NCBI RefSeq assembly: GCF_032854445.1
Contig: NW_027017986.1
Span: 98,559-162,558 of the forward strand
Direction of reading: 5' to 3'
Source: Liolophura sinensis
Lineage: Eukaryota > Mollusca > Polyplacophora > Chitonida > Chitonidae
DNA: 64,000 nt
Part shown: piece by piece, positions 1-11,385 of the stretch
Numbering within the stretch: position 1 is the stretch's first letter
How the letters are laid out: each line of letters opens with the position of its first letter
Notes under the pieces: generated by a model
The model's input: only the letters and a program-made list of their open reading frames with translations
What the model was told of the DNA's origin: nothing
Database searches by the model: none
Translations under genes and position numbers: made by a program

Positions 1-948
1 CAATTTTTCAACAGCTGGAGATGCCTGATACAATTGCGCATCTTTTGGCACCTTATTAATGTGGGTCAGTGTTCAATTGTACTTTTTGCAGCAGACTGTA
101 TCAAGTACCTTGTGTTTTTTTTATATACAAATGGTGTGGTTTTTCTACATGTAGATAAAGACATTGAGTTTGTCTTCGACTTAGAAGTAAGACATTTGCT
201 GGGTGAGTTAAATGGGCTTGGCCCAAAGATTTGACGTCGTCTGGGCTACCGAAGGGCACATAACTTATAATGAAAAGTTGAATATAGTAATGACCAGTCG
301 CGATTGTACATAGTTAATGTAGCCGATTTCAATTAGCAAAACGACCAGGTAAAAATCCAAAAGTGGAAAAACTGTTCCAATGCTGCTGGTAAGAGGCTAA
401 TCCGACGTATTTTTTGACCAGAAATCGAGTGTGTGCAAACCGCGTTGCTCTCCGACCAATACTTTTGGCTGTAGCCACAAATGAATAATCATTGATGTCA
501 AGATCACGTGCCCAGCAACGGCTCTTACTCCATGGAAACCAAGGAAATTTGCAATTTTTCAACAGCTGGAGATGCCTGGCCCAATTGCGCATCTTTTGGC
601 ACCTTATTGATGTGGGTCAGTGTTCAATTGTACTTTTTACAGCGGACTGTATCAAGTACCTTGTGTTTTTTTTTATATACAAATGGTGTGGTTTTTCTAC
701 ATGTAGATAAAGACATTGAGTTTGTCTTCGACTTAGAAGTAAGACATTTGCTGGGTGAGTTAAATGGGCTTGGCCCAAAGATTTGACGTCGTCTGGGCTA
801 CCGAAGGGCACATAACTTATAATGAAAAGTTGAATATAGTAATGACCAGTCGCGATTGTACATAGTTAATGTAGCCGATTTCAATTAGCAAAAAGACCAG
901 GCAAAAATCCAAAAGTGGAAAAACTGTTCCAATGCTGCTGGTAAGAGG

Positions 949-3523
949 CTAATCCGACGTATTTTTTGACGAGAAATCGAATGGTGCAAACCGCGTTGCT
1001 CTCCGACCAATACTTTTGGCTGTAGCCACAAATGAATAATCATTGATGTCAAGATCACGTGCCCAGCAACAGCTCTTACTCCATGGAAACCATAGAAATT
1101 TGCAATTTTTCAACAGCTGGAGATGCCTGGCCCAATTGCGCATCTTTTGGCACCTTATTGATGTGGGTCAGTGTTCAATTGTACTTTTTACAGCGGACTG
1201 TATCAAGTACCTTGTGTTTTTTTCATATACAAATGGTGTGGTTTTTCTACATGTAGATAAAGACATTGAGTTTGTCTTCGACTTAGAAGTAAGACATTTG
1301 CTGGGTGAGTTAAATGGGCTTTGCCCAAAGATTTGACGTCGTCTGGGCTACCGAAGGGCACATAACTTATAATGAAAAGTTGAATATAGTAATGACCAGT
1401 CGCGATTGTACATAGTTAATGTAGCCGATTTCAATTAGCAAAACGACCAGGTAAAAATACAAAAGTGGAAAAACTGTTCCAATGCTGCTGGTAAGAGGCT
1501 AATCCGACGTATTTTTTGACGAGAAATCGAATGGTGCAAACCGCGTTGCTCTCCGACCAATACTTTTGGCTGTAGCCACAAATGAATAATCATTGATGTC
1601 AAGATCACGTGCCCAGCAACGGCTCTTACTCCATGGAAACCAAGGAAATTTGCAATTTTTCAACAGCTGCAGATGCCTGGCCCGATTGCGCATCTTTTGG
1701 CACCTTATTGATGTGGGTCAGTGTTCAATTGTACTTTTTACAGCGGACTGTATCAAGTACCTTGTGTTTTCTTTATATACAAATGGTGTGGTTTTTCTAC
1801 ATGTAGATAAAGACATTGAGTTTGTCTTCGACTTAGAAGTAAGACAACTGCTGGGTGAGTTAAATGGGCTTGGCCCAAAGATTTGACGTCGTCTGGGCTA
1901 CCGAAGGGCACATAACTTATAATGAAAAGTTGAATATAGTAATGACCAGTCGCGATTGTACATAGTTAATGTAGCCGATTTCAATTAGCAAAACGACCAG
2001 GTAAAAATCCAAAAGTGGAAAAACTGTTCCAATGCTGCTGGTAAGAGGCTAATCCGACGTATTTTTTGACGAGAAATCGAATGGTGCAAACCGCGTTGCT
2101 CTCCGACAAATACGTTTGGCTGTAGCCACAATTGAATAATCATTGATGTCAAGATCACGTGCCCAGCAACAGCTCTTACTCCATGGAAACCATAGAAATT
2201 TGCAATTTTTCAACAGCTGGAGATGCCTGGCCCAATTGCGCATCTTTTGGCACCTTATTGATGTGGGTCAGTGTTCAATTGTACTTTTTACAGCGGACTG
2301 TATCAAGTACCTTGTGTTTTTTTCATATACAAATGGTGTGGTTTTTCTACATGTAGATAAAGACATTGAGTTTGTCTTCGACTTAGAAGTAAGACATTTG
2401 CTGGGTGAGTTAAATGGGCTTTGCCCAAAGATTTGACGTCGTCTGGGCTACCGAAGGGCAAATAACTTATAATGAAAAGTTGAATATAGTAATGACCAGT
2501 CGCGATTGTACATAGTTAATGTAGCCGATTTCAATTAGCAAAACGACCAGGTAAAAATCCAAAAGTGGAAAAACTGTTCCAATGCTGCTGGTAAGAGGCT
2601 AATCCGACGTATTTTTTGACGAGAAATCGAATGGTGCAAACCGCGTTGCTCTCCGACAAATACGTTTGGCTGTAGCCACAATTGAATGATCATTGATGTC
2701 AAGATCACGTGCCCAGCAACGGCTCTTACTCCATGGAAACCAAGGAAATTTGCAATTTTTCAACAGCTGGAGATGCCTGGCCCAATTGCGCATCTTTTGG
2801 CACCTTATTGATGTGGGTCAGTGTTCAATTGTACTTTTTACAGCGGACTGTATCAAGTACCTTGTGTTTTTTTCATATACAAATGGTGTGGTTTTTCTAC
2901 ATGTAGATAAAGACATTGAGTTTGTCTTCGACTTAGAAGTAAGACATTTGCTGGGTGAGTTAAATGGGCTTGGCCCAAAGATTTGACGTCGTCTGGGCTA
3001 CCGAAGGGCACATAACTTATAATGAAAAGTTGAATATAGTAATGACCAGTTGCGATTGTACATATTTAATGTAGCCAATTTCAATTCGCAAAAAGACCAG
3101 GTAAAAATCCAAAAGTGGAAAAACTGTTCCAATGGTGCTGGTAAGAGGCTAATCCGACGTATTTTGTGACGAGAAATCGAATGGTGCAAACCGCGTTGCT
3201 CTCCGACCAATACGTTTGGCTGTAGCCACAATTGAATGATCATTGATGTCAAGATCACGTGCCCAGCAACGGCTCTTACTCCATGGAAACCATAGAAATT
3301 TGCAATTTTTCAACAGCTGGAGATGCCTGGCACAATTGCGCATCTTTTGGCACCTTATTAATGTGGGTCAGTGTTCAATTGTACTTTTTGCAGCAGACTG
3401 TATCAAGTACCTTGTGTTTTTTTTTATATACAAATGGTGTGGTTTTTCTACATGTAGATAAAGACATTGAGTTTGTCTTCGACTTAGAAGTAAGACATTT
3501 GCTGGGTGAGTTAAATGGGCTTT
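949..3523 (+). repeat. Higher-order repeat, 7-unit period, copy 1
   Basis: This 2.57-kb stretch recurs at about 4800-7373 with an offset of 3850-3851 bp, which is seven units. Unit-specific markers occur in the same order in both copies: CATAGAAATT then AAAATACAAAAG, then CCCGATTGCG, then CAAATAACTT, then CAATTGAATGATC, then CACAATTGCG. I found only a few differences: a C/G in CAGCTGC at 1670 against CAGCTGG, one missing C at about 7005, and one T-run length difference at the left margin (about 4815). Similarity falls away after 3523, where GCGCAAAG is replaced by GCCCAAAG and CTGGGCT by CTTGGCT. The duplication is therefore very recent relative to the divergence between neighbouring units. 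Confidence 0.9.
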
Positions 3524-4799
3524 GCGCAAAGATTTGACGTCGTCTGGGCTACCGAAGGGCACATAACTTATAATAAAAAGTTGAATATAGTAATGACCAG
3601 TCGCGATGGTACACAGTTAATGTAGCCGATTTCAATTAGAAGAAATACCAGGCTAAAATCCAAAAGTGGAAAAACTGTTCCAATGCTGCTGGTAAGAGGC
3701 TAATCCGACGTATTTTTTGACGAGAAATCGAATGGTGCAAACCGCGTTGCTCTCCGACCAATACTTTTGGCTGTAGCCACAAATGAATAATCATTGATGT
3801 CAAGATCACGTGCCCAGCAACGGCTCTTACTCCATGGAAACCAAGGAAATTTGCAATTTTTCAACAGCTGGAGATGCCTGGCCCAATTGCGCATCTTTTG
3901 GCACCTTATTGATGTGGGCCAGTGTTCAATTGTACTTTTTACAGCGGACAGTATCAAGTACCTTGTGTTTTCTTTATATACAAATGGTGTGGTTTTTCTA
4001 CATGTAGATAAAGACATTGAGTTTGTCTTCGACTTAGAAGTAAGACAACTGCTGGGTGAGTTAAATGGGCTTTGCCCAAAGATTTGACGTCGTCTCGGCT
4101 ACCGAAGGGCACATAACTTATAATGAAAAGTTGAATATAGTAATGACCAGTCGCGATGGTACACAGTTAATGTAGCCGATTTCAATTAGAAAAAATACCA
4201 GGCAAAAATCCAAAAGTGGAAAAACTGTTCCAATGCTGTTGGTAAGAGGCTAATCCGACGTATTTTTTTGACGAGAAATCGAATGGTGCAAACCGCGTTG
4301 CTCTCCGACCAATACGTTTGGCTGTAGCCACAAATGAATAATCATTGATGTCAAGATCACGTGCCCAGCAACGGCTCTTACTCCATGGAAACCAAGGAAA
4401 TTTGCAATTTTTCAACAGCTGGAGATGCCTGGCCCAATTACGCATCTTTTGGCACCTTATTGATGTGGGTCAGTGTTGAATTGTGCTTTTTACAGCGGAC
4501 TGTATCAAGTACCTTGTGTTTTTTTTATATACAAATGGTGTGGTTTTTCTACATGTAGATAAAGACATTGAGTTTGTCTTCGACTTAGAAGTAAGACATT
4601 TGCTGGGTGAGTTAAATGGGCTTGGCCCAAAGATTTGACGTCGTCTGGGCTACCGAAGGGCACATAACTTATAATGAAAAGTTGAATATAGTAATGACCA
4701 GTCGCGATTGTACATAGTTAATGTAGCCGATTTCAATTAGCAAAACGACCAGGTAAAAATCCAATGGTGGAAAAACTGTTCCAATGCTGCTGGTAAGAG

Positions 4800-7373
4800 G
4801 CTAATCCGACGTATTTTTGACGAGAAATCGAATGGTGCAAACCGCGTTGCTCTCCGACCAATACTTTTGGCTGTAGCCACAAATGAATAATCATTGATGT
4901 CAAGATCACGTGCCCAGCAACAGCTCTTACTCCATGGAAACCATAGAAATTTGCAATTTTTCAACAGCTGGAGATGCCTGGCCCAATTGCGCATCTTTTG
5001 GCACCTTATTGATGTGGGTCAGTGTTCAATTGTACTTTTTACAGCGGACTGTATCAAGTACCTTGTGTTTTTTTCATATACAAATGGTGTGGTTTTTCTA
5101 CATGTAGATAAAGACATTGAGTTTGTCTTCGACTTAGAAGTAAGACATTTGCTGGGTGAGTTAAATGGGCTTTGCCCAAAGATTTGACGTCGTCTGGGCT
5201 ACCGAAGGGCACATAACTTATAATGAAAAGTTGAATATAGTAATGACCAGTCGCGATTGTACATAGTTAATGTAGCCGATTTCAATTAGCAAAACGACCA
5301 GGTAAAAATACAAAAGTGGAAAAACTGTTCCAATGCTGCTGGTAAGAGGCTAATCCGACGTATTTTTTGACGAGAAATCGAATGGTGCAAACCGCGTTGC
5401 TCTCCGACCAATACTTTTGGCTGTAGCCACAAATGAATAATCATTGATGTCAAGATCACGTGCCCAGCAACGGCTCTTACTCCATGGAAACCAAGGAAAT
5501 TTGCAATTTTTCAACAGCTGGAGATGCCTGGCCCGATTGCGCATCTTTTGGCACCTTATTGATGTGGGTCAGTGTTCAATTGTACTTTTTACAGCGGACT
5601 GTATCAAGTACCTTGTGTTTTCTTTATATACAAATGGTGTGGTTTTTCTACATGTAGATAAAGACATTGAGTTTGTCTTCGACTTAGAAGTAAGACAACT
5701 GCTGGGTGAGTTAAATGGGCTTGGCCCAAAGATTTGACGTCGTCTGGGCTACCGAAGGGCACATAACTTATAATGAAAAGTTGAATATAGTAATGACCAG
5801 TCGCGATTGTACATAGTTAATGTAGCCGATTTCAATTAGCAAAACGACCAGGTAAAAATCCAAAAGTGGAAAAACTGTTCCAATGCTGCTGGTAAGAGGC
5901 TAATCCGACGTATTTTTTGACGAGAAATCGAATGGTGCAAACCGCGTTGCTCTCCGACAAATACGTTTGGCTGTAGCCACAATTGAATAATCATTGATGT
6001 CAAGATCACGTGCCCAGCAACAGCTCTTACTCCATGGAAACCATAGAAATTTGCAATTTTTCAACAGCTGGAGATGCCTGGCCCAATTGCGCATCTTTTG
6101 GCACCTTATTGATGTGGGTCAGTGTTCAATTGTACTTTTTACAGCGGACTGTATCAAGTACCTTGTGTTTTTTTCATATACAAATGGTGTGGTTTTTCTA
6201 CATGTAGATAAAGACATTGAGTTTGTCTTCGACTTAGAAGTAAGACATTTGCTGGGTGAGTTAAATGGGCTTTGCCCAAAGATTTGACGTCGTCTGGGCT
6301 ACCGAAGGGCAAATAACTTATAATGAAAAGTTGAATATAGTAATGACCAGTCGCGATTGTACATAGTTAATGTAGCCGATTTCAATTAGCAAAACGACCA
6401 GGTAAAAATCCAAAAGTGGAAAAACTGTTCCAATGCTGCTGGTAAGAGGCTAATCCGACGTATTTTTTGACGAGAAATCGAATGGTGCAAACCGCGTTGC
6501 TCTCCGACAAATACGTTTGGCTGTAGCCACAATTGAATGATCATTGATGTCAAGATCACGTGCCCAGCAACGGCTCTTACTCCATGGAAACCAAGGAAAT
6601 TTGCAATTTTTCAACAGCTGGAGATGCCTGGCCCAATTGCGCATCTTTTGGCACCTTATTGATGTGGGTCAGTGTTCAATTGTACTTTTTACAGCGGACT
6701 GTATCAAGTACCTTGTGTTTTTTTCATATACAAATGGTGTGGTTTTTCTACATGTAGATAAAGACATTGAGTTTGTCTTCGACTTAGAAGTAAGACATTT
6801 GCTGGGTGAGTTAAATGGGCTTGGCCCAAAGATTTGACGTCGTCTGGGCTACCGAAGGGCACATAACTTATAATGAAAAGTTGAATATAGTAATGACCAG
6901 TTGCGATTGTACATATTTAATGTAGCCAATTTCAATTCGCAAAAAGACCAGGTAAAAATCCAAAAGTGGAAAAACTGTTCCAATGGTGCTGGTAAGAGGC
7001 TAATCGACGTATTTTGTGACGAGAAATCGAATGGTGCAAACCGCGTTGCTCTCCGACCAATACGTTTGGCTGTAGCCACAATTGAATGATCATTGATGTC
7101 AAGATCACGTGCCCAGCAACGGCTCTTACTCCATGGAAACCATAGAAATTTGCAATTTTTCAACAGCTGGAGATGCCTGGCACAATTGCGCATCTTTTGG
7201 CACCTTATTAATGTGGGTCAGTGTTCAATTGTACTTTTTGCAGCAGACTGTATCAAGTACCTTGTGTTTTTTTTTATATACAAATGGTGTGGTTTTTCTA
7301 CATGTAGATAAAGACATTGAGTTTGTCTTCGACTTAGAAGTAAGACATTTGCTGGGTGAGTTAAATGGGCTTT
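4800..7373 (+). repeat. Higher-order repeat, 7-unit period, copy 2
   Basis: Partner of 949-3523. Units starting at 4894, 5444, 5994, 6544 and 7093 match those at 1043, 1593, 2143, 2693 and 3243 one to one. The intervening stretch of about 1.3 kb (3524-4799) is not part of the duplicated block. Either unequal exchange over seven units or a duplicated assembly path could give this picture. Confidence 0.9.
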
Positions 7374-7689
7374 GCCCAAAGATTTGACGTCGTCTTGGCT
7401 ACCGAAGGGCACATACTTATAATGAAAAGTTAAATATAGTAATGACCAGTCGCGATTGTACATAGTTAATGTAGCCGATTTCAATTAGCAAAAATACCAG
7501 GCAAAAATCCAAAAGTGGAAAAACTGTTCCAGTGCTACTGGTAAGAGGCTAATCCGACGTATTTTGTGACGAGAAATCGAATGGTGCAAACCGCGTTGCT
7601 CTCCGACCAATACTTTTGGCTGTAGCCACAAATGAATAATCATTGATGTCAAGATCACGTGCCCAGCAACGGCTCTTACTCCATGGAAA

Positions 7690-8860
7690 CCAAGGAAATT
7701 TGCAATTTTTTCAACAGCTGGAGATGCTGGCCCAATTGCGCATCTTTTGGCACCTTATTTATGTGGGTCAGTGTTCAATTGTACTTTTTACATCGGACTG
7801 TATCAAGTACCTTGTGTTGTTTTTATATACAAATGGTGTGGTTTTTCTACATGTAGATAAAGACATTGAGTTTGTCTTCGACTTAGAAGTAAGGACATTT
7901 GCTGGGTGAGTTAAATGGGCTTGGCCCAAAGATTTGACGTCGTCTGGGCTACCGAAGGGCACACAACTTATAATGAAAAGTTGAATATAGTAATGACCAG
8001 TTGCGATTGTACATATTTAATGTAGCCGATTTCAATTCCCAAAAAGACCAGGTAAAAATCCAAAAGTGGAAAAACTGATCCAATGCTGCTGGTAAGAGGC
8101 TATCCGACGTATTTTGTGACGACAAAACAAAAGGTGCAAACCGCGTTGCTCTCCGACCAATACGTTTGGCTGTAGCCACAAATGAATAATCATTGATGTC
8201 AAGATCACGTGCCCAGCAACGGCTCTTACTCCATGGAAACCAAGGAAATTTGCAATTTTCAACAGCTGGAGATGCCTGGCCCAATTGCGCATCTTTTGGC
8301 ACCTTATTGATGTGGGTCAGTGTTCAATTGTACTTTTTACAGCGGACTGTATCAAGTACCTTGTGGTTTTTTTCATATACAAATGGTGTGGTTTTTCTAC
8401 ATGTAGATAAACACATTGAGTTTGTCTTCGACTTAGAAGTAAGACAACTGCTGGGTGAGTTAAATGGGCTTTGCGCAAAGATTTGACGTCGTCTGGGCTA
8501 CCGAAGGGCACATAACTTATAATAAAAAGTTGGAATATAGTAATGACCAGTCGCGATTGTACATAGTTAATGTAGCCGATTTCAATTAGCAAAAAGACCA
8601 GGTAAAAATCCAAAAGTGAAAAACTGTTCCAATGCTGCTGGTAAGAGGCTAATCCGACGTATTTTTTGACGAGAAATCGAATGGTGCAAACCGCGTTGCT
8701 CTCCGACCATACTTTTGGCTGTAGCCACAAATGAATAATCATTGATGTCAAGATCACGTGCCCAGCAACGGCTCTTACTCATGGAAACCAAAGAAATTTG
8801 CAATTTTTCAACAGCTGGAGATGCCTGGCCCAATTGCGCATCTTTTGGCACCTTATTTAT
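7690..8860. other. Zone of clustered one-base indels
   Basis: Against neighbouring units: extra T in CAATTTTTTCAAC (7,697), GATGCTGGCCC lacking a C (7,725), extra G in AAGGACATTT (7,893), GGCTATCCG lacking an A (8,100), short T-run (8,256), extra G in AGTTGGAATAT (8,531), AAGTGAAAAAC lacking a G (8,615), CGACCATAC lacking an A (8,708) and TTACTCATGG lacking a C (8,780). Such a density is not seen in 1-7,000. Confidence 0.7.
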
Positions 8861-9877
8861 GTGGGTCAGTGTTCAATTGTACTTTTTACAGCGGACTGTA
8901 TCAAGTACCTTGTGTTTTTTTTATATACAAATGGTGTGGTTTTTCTACATGTAGATAAAGACATTGAGTTTGTCTTCGACTTAGAAGTAAGACATTTGCT
9001 GGGTGAGTTAAATGGGCTTGGCCCAAAGATTTGACGTCGTCTGGGCTACCGAAGGGCACATAACTTATAATGAAAAGTTGAATATAGTAATGACCAGTCG
9101 CGATTGTACATAGTTAATGTAGCCGATTTCAATTAGCAAAACGACCAGGTAAAAATCCAAAAGTGGAAAAACTGTTCCAATGCTGCTGGTAAGAGGCTAA
9201 TCCGACGTATTTTTTGACGAGAAATCGAATGGTGCAAACCGCGTTGCTCTCCGACCAATACTTTTGGCTGTAGCCACAAATGAATAATCATTGATGTCAA
9301 GATCACGTGCCCAGCAACGGCTCTTACTCCATGGAAACCAAGGAAATTTGCAATTTTTCAACAGCTGGAGATGCCTGGCCCAATTGCGCATCTTTTGGCA
9401 CCTTATTGATGTGGGTCAGTGTTCAATTGTACTTTTTACAGCGGACTGTATCAAGTACCTTGTGTTTTTTTCATATACAAATGGTGTGGTTTATCTACAT
9501 GTAGATAAAGACATTGAGTTTGTCTTCGACTTAGAAGTAAGACAACTGCTGGGTGAGTTAAATGGGCTTTGCCCAAATATTTCACGTCGTCTGGGCTACC
9601 GAAGGGCACATAACTTATAATGAAAAGTTGAATATAGTAATGACCAGTCGCGATTGTACACAGTTAATGTAGCCGATTTCAATTAGCAAAAAGACCAGGT
9701 AAAAATCCAAAAGTGGAAAAACTGATCCAATGCTGCTGGTAAGAGGCTAATCCGACGTATTTTGTGACGAGAAATCGAATGGTGCAAACCGCGTTGCTCT
9801 CCGACCAATACGTTTGGCTGTAGCCACAATTAAATGATCATTGATGTCAAGATCACGTGCCCAGCAACGGCTCTTAC

Positions 9878-9889
9878 TCCATGGAAACC
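9878..9889 (+). repeat. Target-site duplication, left copy
   Basis: TCCATGGAAACC closes the satellite sequence on the left of the inserted element. The same 12 bases restart the satellite at 10273-10284, and the uninterrupted satellite has them only once. That is the signature of target-site duplication at insertion. Confidence 0.85.
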
Positions 9890-9890
9890 T

Positions 9891-10019
9891 TGTGTAGACT
9901 TTGCCCACGTTCGGCAGAGATTCTATACGGTCAACTCTATATATGATTTATTTGAGAGCATTGCTGGCGATGTTGTCATCAATTATTTGAAGGCCATTGG
10001 TCTATGTCATAAAATATAA
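9891..10019 (+). pseudogene. LINE reverse-transcriptase ORF, C-terminal remnant
   Basis: From the left junction one frame reads 42 residues (beginning CVDFAHVRQRFY and ending INYLKAIGLCHKI) and then stops at TAA 10017-10019. Just upstream the frame is satellite (from about 9834), so any start there is accidental and the fragment has no promoter or RT catalytic domain. The arrangement Cys, His/Arg, then 'DLF', then a hydrophobic stretch with 'Y/FLKAIGL' and a basic end resembles, from memory, the extreme C-termini of invertebrate jockey/CR1-type LINE proteins. This fragment is dead. The absence of an internal stop or frameshift suggests a fairly recent insertion, though 43 codons is a weak test. 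Confidence 0.65.
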
Positions 10020-10208
10020 ATTTTAATTGTCAAATATTTAAAGATAAACAGTTGTATAAATATATATACTATAACCCTGGTTTTCGAGTTTTAAATCTTA
10101 ATCTCTTTTATACGATTTTAATCACGTCTGTACTTTTTGTTTTACTTTTGGTGTTCATATGATCATATCGAAAACCTTAACCGGCTCGCATTTTTCACCT
10201 TGTTCTCG
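10020..10208 (+). other. LINE 3' UTR, A+T-rich
   Basis: Non-coding, strongly A+T-rich sequence between the stop codon and the tail hairpin, with runs such as TATAAATATATATAC near 10053. It has no similarity to the 550-bp unit and no further gene. It belongs to the inserted element because the satellite is continuous once the whole 383 bp plus one target-site copy is removed. Confidence 0.7.
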
Positions 10209-10239
10209 CCACGATATGGCTGAAATATTGCCGATGTGG
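10209..10239 (+). other. Hairpin in LINE 3' tail
   Basis: CCAC at 10209-10212 pairs with GTGG at 10236-10239, and GGC at 10218-10220 pairs with GCC at 10230-10232, around a TGAAATATT loop. This gives a stem with an internal bulge just before the CATT run. In several LINE/SINE pairs such a 3' hairpin is what the LINE reverse transcriptase recognises. That role is inferred here. Confidence 0.5.
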
Positions 10240-10253
10240 CGTTAAGCCATAAT

Positions 10254-10274
10254 CATTCATTCATTCATTCATTC
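10254..10274 (+). repeat. (CATT)5 microsatellite tail
   Basis: Five tandem CATT units plus a final C, directly at the right junction of the insert. The last bases overlap the TCC of the right target-site copy, so the junction can slide by one or two bases. It replaces the poly(A) tail of L1-type elements. Confidence 0.85.
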
Positions 10275-10284
10275 CATGGAAACC
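10273..10284 (+). repeat. Target-site duplication, right copy
   Basis: TCCATGGAAACC, identical to 9878-9889. The satellite resumes here in register with CATAGAAATT, exactly as in an uninterrupted unit. Confidence 0.85.
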
Positions 10285-11268
10285 ATAGAAATTTGCAATT
10301 TTTCAACAGCTGGAGATGCCTGGTCCAATTGCGCATCTTTTGGCACCTTATTGATGTGGGTCAGTGTTCAATTGTACTTTTTGCAGCAGACTGTATTAAG
10401 TACCTTGTGTTTTTTTTTATATACAAATGGTGTGGTTTTTCTACATGTAGATAAAGACATTGAGTTTGTCTTCGACTTAGAAGTAAGATATTTGCTGGGT
10501 GAGTTAAATGGGCTTGGCCCAAAGATTTGACGTCGTCTTGGCTACCGAAGGGCACATAACTTATAATGAAAAGTTAAATATAGTAATGACCAGTCGCGAT
10601 GGTACATAGTAAATGTAGCCGATTTCAATTCGCAAAAAGACCAGGTAAAAATCCAAAAGTGGAAAAACTGTTCCAATGCTGCTGCTAAGAGGCTAATCCG
10701 ACGTATTTTGTGACGAGAAATCGAATGGTGCAAACCGCGTTGCTCTCCGACCAATACTTTTGGCTGTAGCCACAAATGAATAATCATTGATGTCAAGATC
10801 ACGTGCCCAGCAACGGCTCTTACTCCATGGAAACCAAGGAAATTTGCAATTTTTCAACAGCTGGAGATGCCTGGCCCAATTGCGCATCTTTTGGCTTCTT
10901 ATTGATGTGGGTCAGTGTTTAATTGTACTTTTTACAGCGGACTGTATCAAGTACCTTGTGTTTTTTTTATATACAAATGGTGTGGTTTTTCTACATGTAG
11001 ATAAAGACATTGAGTTTGTCTTCGATTTAGAAGTAAGACAACTGCTGGGTGAGTTAAATGGGCTTGGCCCAAAGATTTGACGTCGTCTGGGCTACCGAAG
11101 GGCACATAACTTATAATGAAAAGTTGAATATAGTAATGACCAGTCGCGATTGTACATAGTTAATGTAGCCGATTTCAATTCGCAAAAAGACCAGGTAAAA
11201 ATCCAAAAGTGGAAAAACTGATCCAATGCTGCTGGTAAGAGGCTAATCCGACGTATTTTGTGACGAGA
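10276..11268 (+). repeat. Higher-order repeat, 2-unit period, copy 1
   Basis: Repeated at 11,376-12,368 with an offset of about 1100 bp. Shared markers in order are CTGTATTAAG, AAGATATTTG, CGTCTTGGCT, GCTGCTAAGAGG, TTTGGCTTCTTATTG, GTGTTTAATTG and CTTCGATTTAG. Copies differ by a handful of substitutions (for example CTACCGAAG against CTACTGAAG) and a short deletion in TTGTACTTTTT near 11,475. Confidence 0.88.
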
Positions 11269-11373
11269 AATCGAATGGTGCAAACCGCGTTGCTCTCCGA
11301 CCAATACGTTTGGCTGTAGCCACAATTAAATGATCATTGATGTCAAGATCACGTGCCCAGCAACGGCTCTTAC

Positions 11374-11385
11374 TCCATGGAAACC
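11374..11385 (+). other. Paralogous empty site of the LINE insertion
   Basis: The unit around 11,220-11,390 matches the left flank of the insert, including the rare markers ACTGATCCAATG, TTTTGTGACGAG and CCACAATTAAATGATC. It then continues as TCCATGGAAACC-ATAGAAATT with one copy of the 12-mer and no insert. The following sequence (11,386 onward) matches the right flank at 10,285 onward, including CTGTATTAAG and AAGATATTTG. It is therefore the pre-insertion form of the locus within the array. Confidence 0.85.

Larger units (their letters stand above)
1..9889 (+). repeat. 550-bp satellite array, left block (18 diverged units)
   Basis: Head-to-tail copies of one unit. The phase mark TTGATGTCAAG recurs at 492, 1043, 1593, 2143, 2693, 3243, 3794, 4345, 4894, 5444, 5994, 6544, 7093, 7643, 8193, 8742, 9291 and about 9840, a spacing of 549-551. 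Units here differ from one another at many sites. Examples are AGCAAAACGACC against CGCAAAAAGACC, CATAGAAATT against CAAGGAAATT, GCAGCAGACTG against ACAGCGGACTG, and CAACTGCTGGG against CATTTGCTGGG. Variants recur in mosaic combinations, as expected from unequal crossover and conversion. No gene is seen in this stretch. The first base lies inside a unit, so the array begins upstream of the window. Orientation is constant; the '+' label is arbitrary. Confidence 0.97.
9890..10272 (+). mobile_element. 5'-truncated LINE (non-LTR retrotransposon) 3' end
   Basis: A 383-bp non-satellite segment flanked by a 12-bp direct repeat. In order it holds: the C-terminus of an open frame (9891-10019), an A+T-rich 3' UTR (10020 to about 10200), a conserved-looking tail with a hairpin (10209-10239), and a short CATT repeat run reaching the right junction. 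There is no poly(A). Severe 5' truncation, a short tandem-repeat 3' end and a target-site duplication are known features of CR1/L2/jockey-like LINEs. The tail sequence GGCTGAAATATTGCCGATG followed by TGGCGTTAAGCC and a CATT run resembles, from memory, the 3' tail shared by mollusc SINEs and LINEs. A SINE is less likely because no tRNA-like head is visible and a RT-like C-terminus precedes the tail. The clade call is inference. Confidence 0.75.

Noticed and set aside
9890-10272. SINE with tRNA-derived head
   Set aside because: No A/B boxes or cloverleaf in the first 150 bp, and a RT-like C-terminus with a stop codon fits a truncated LINE better.
10236-10454. Frame running from the LINE tail into the satellite
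   Set aside because: It begins in the hairpin/CATT tail and crosses the target-site junction, so it is an accidental fusion with no coding history.
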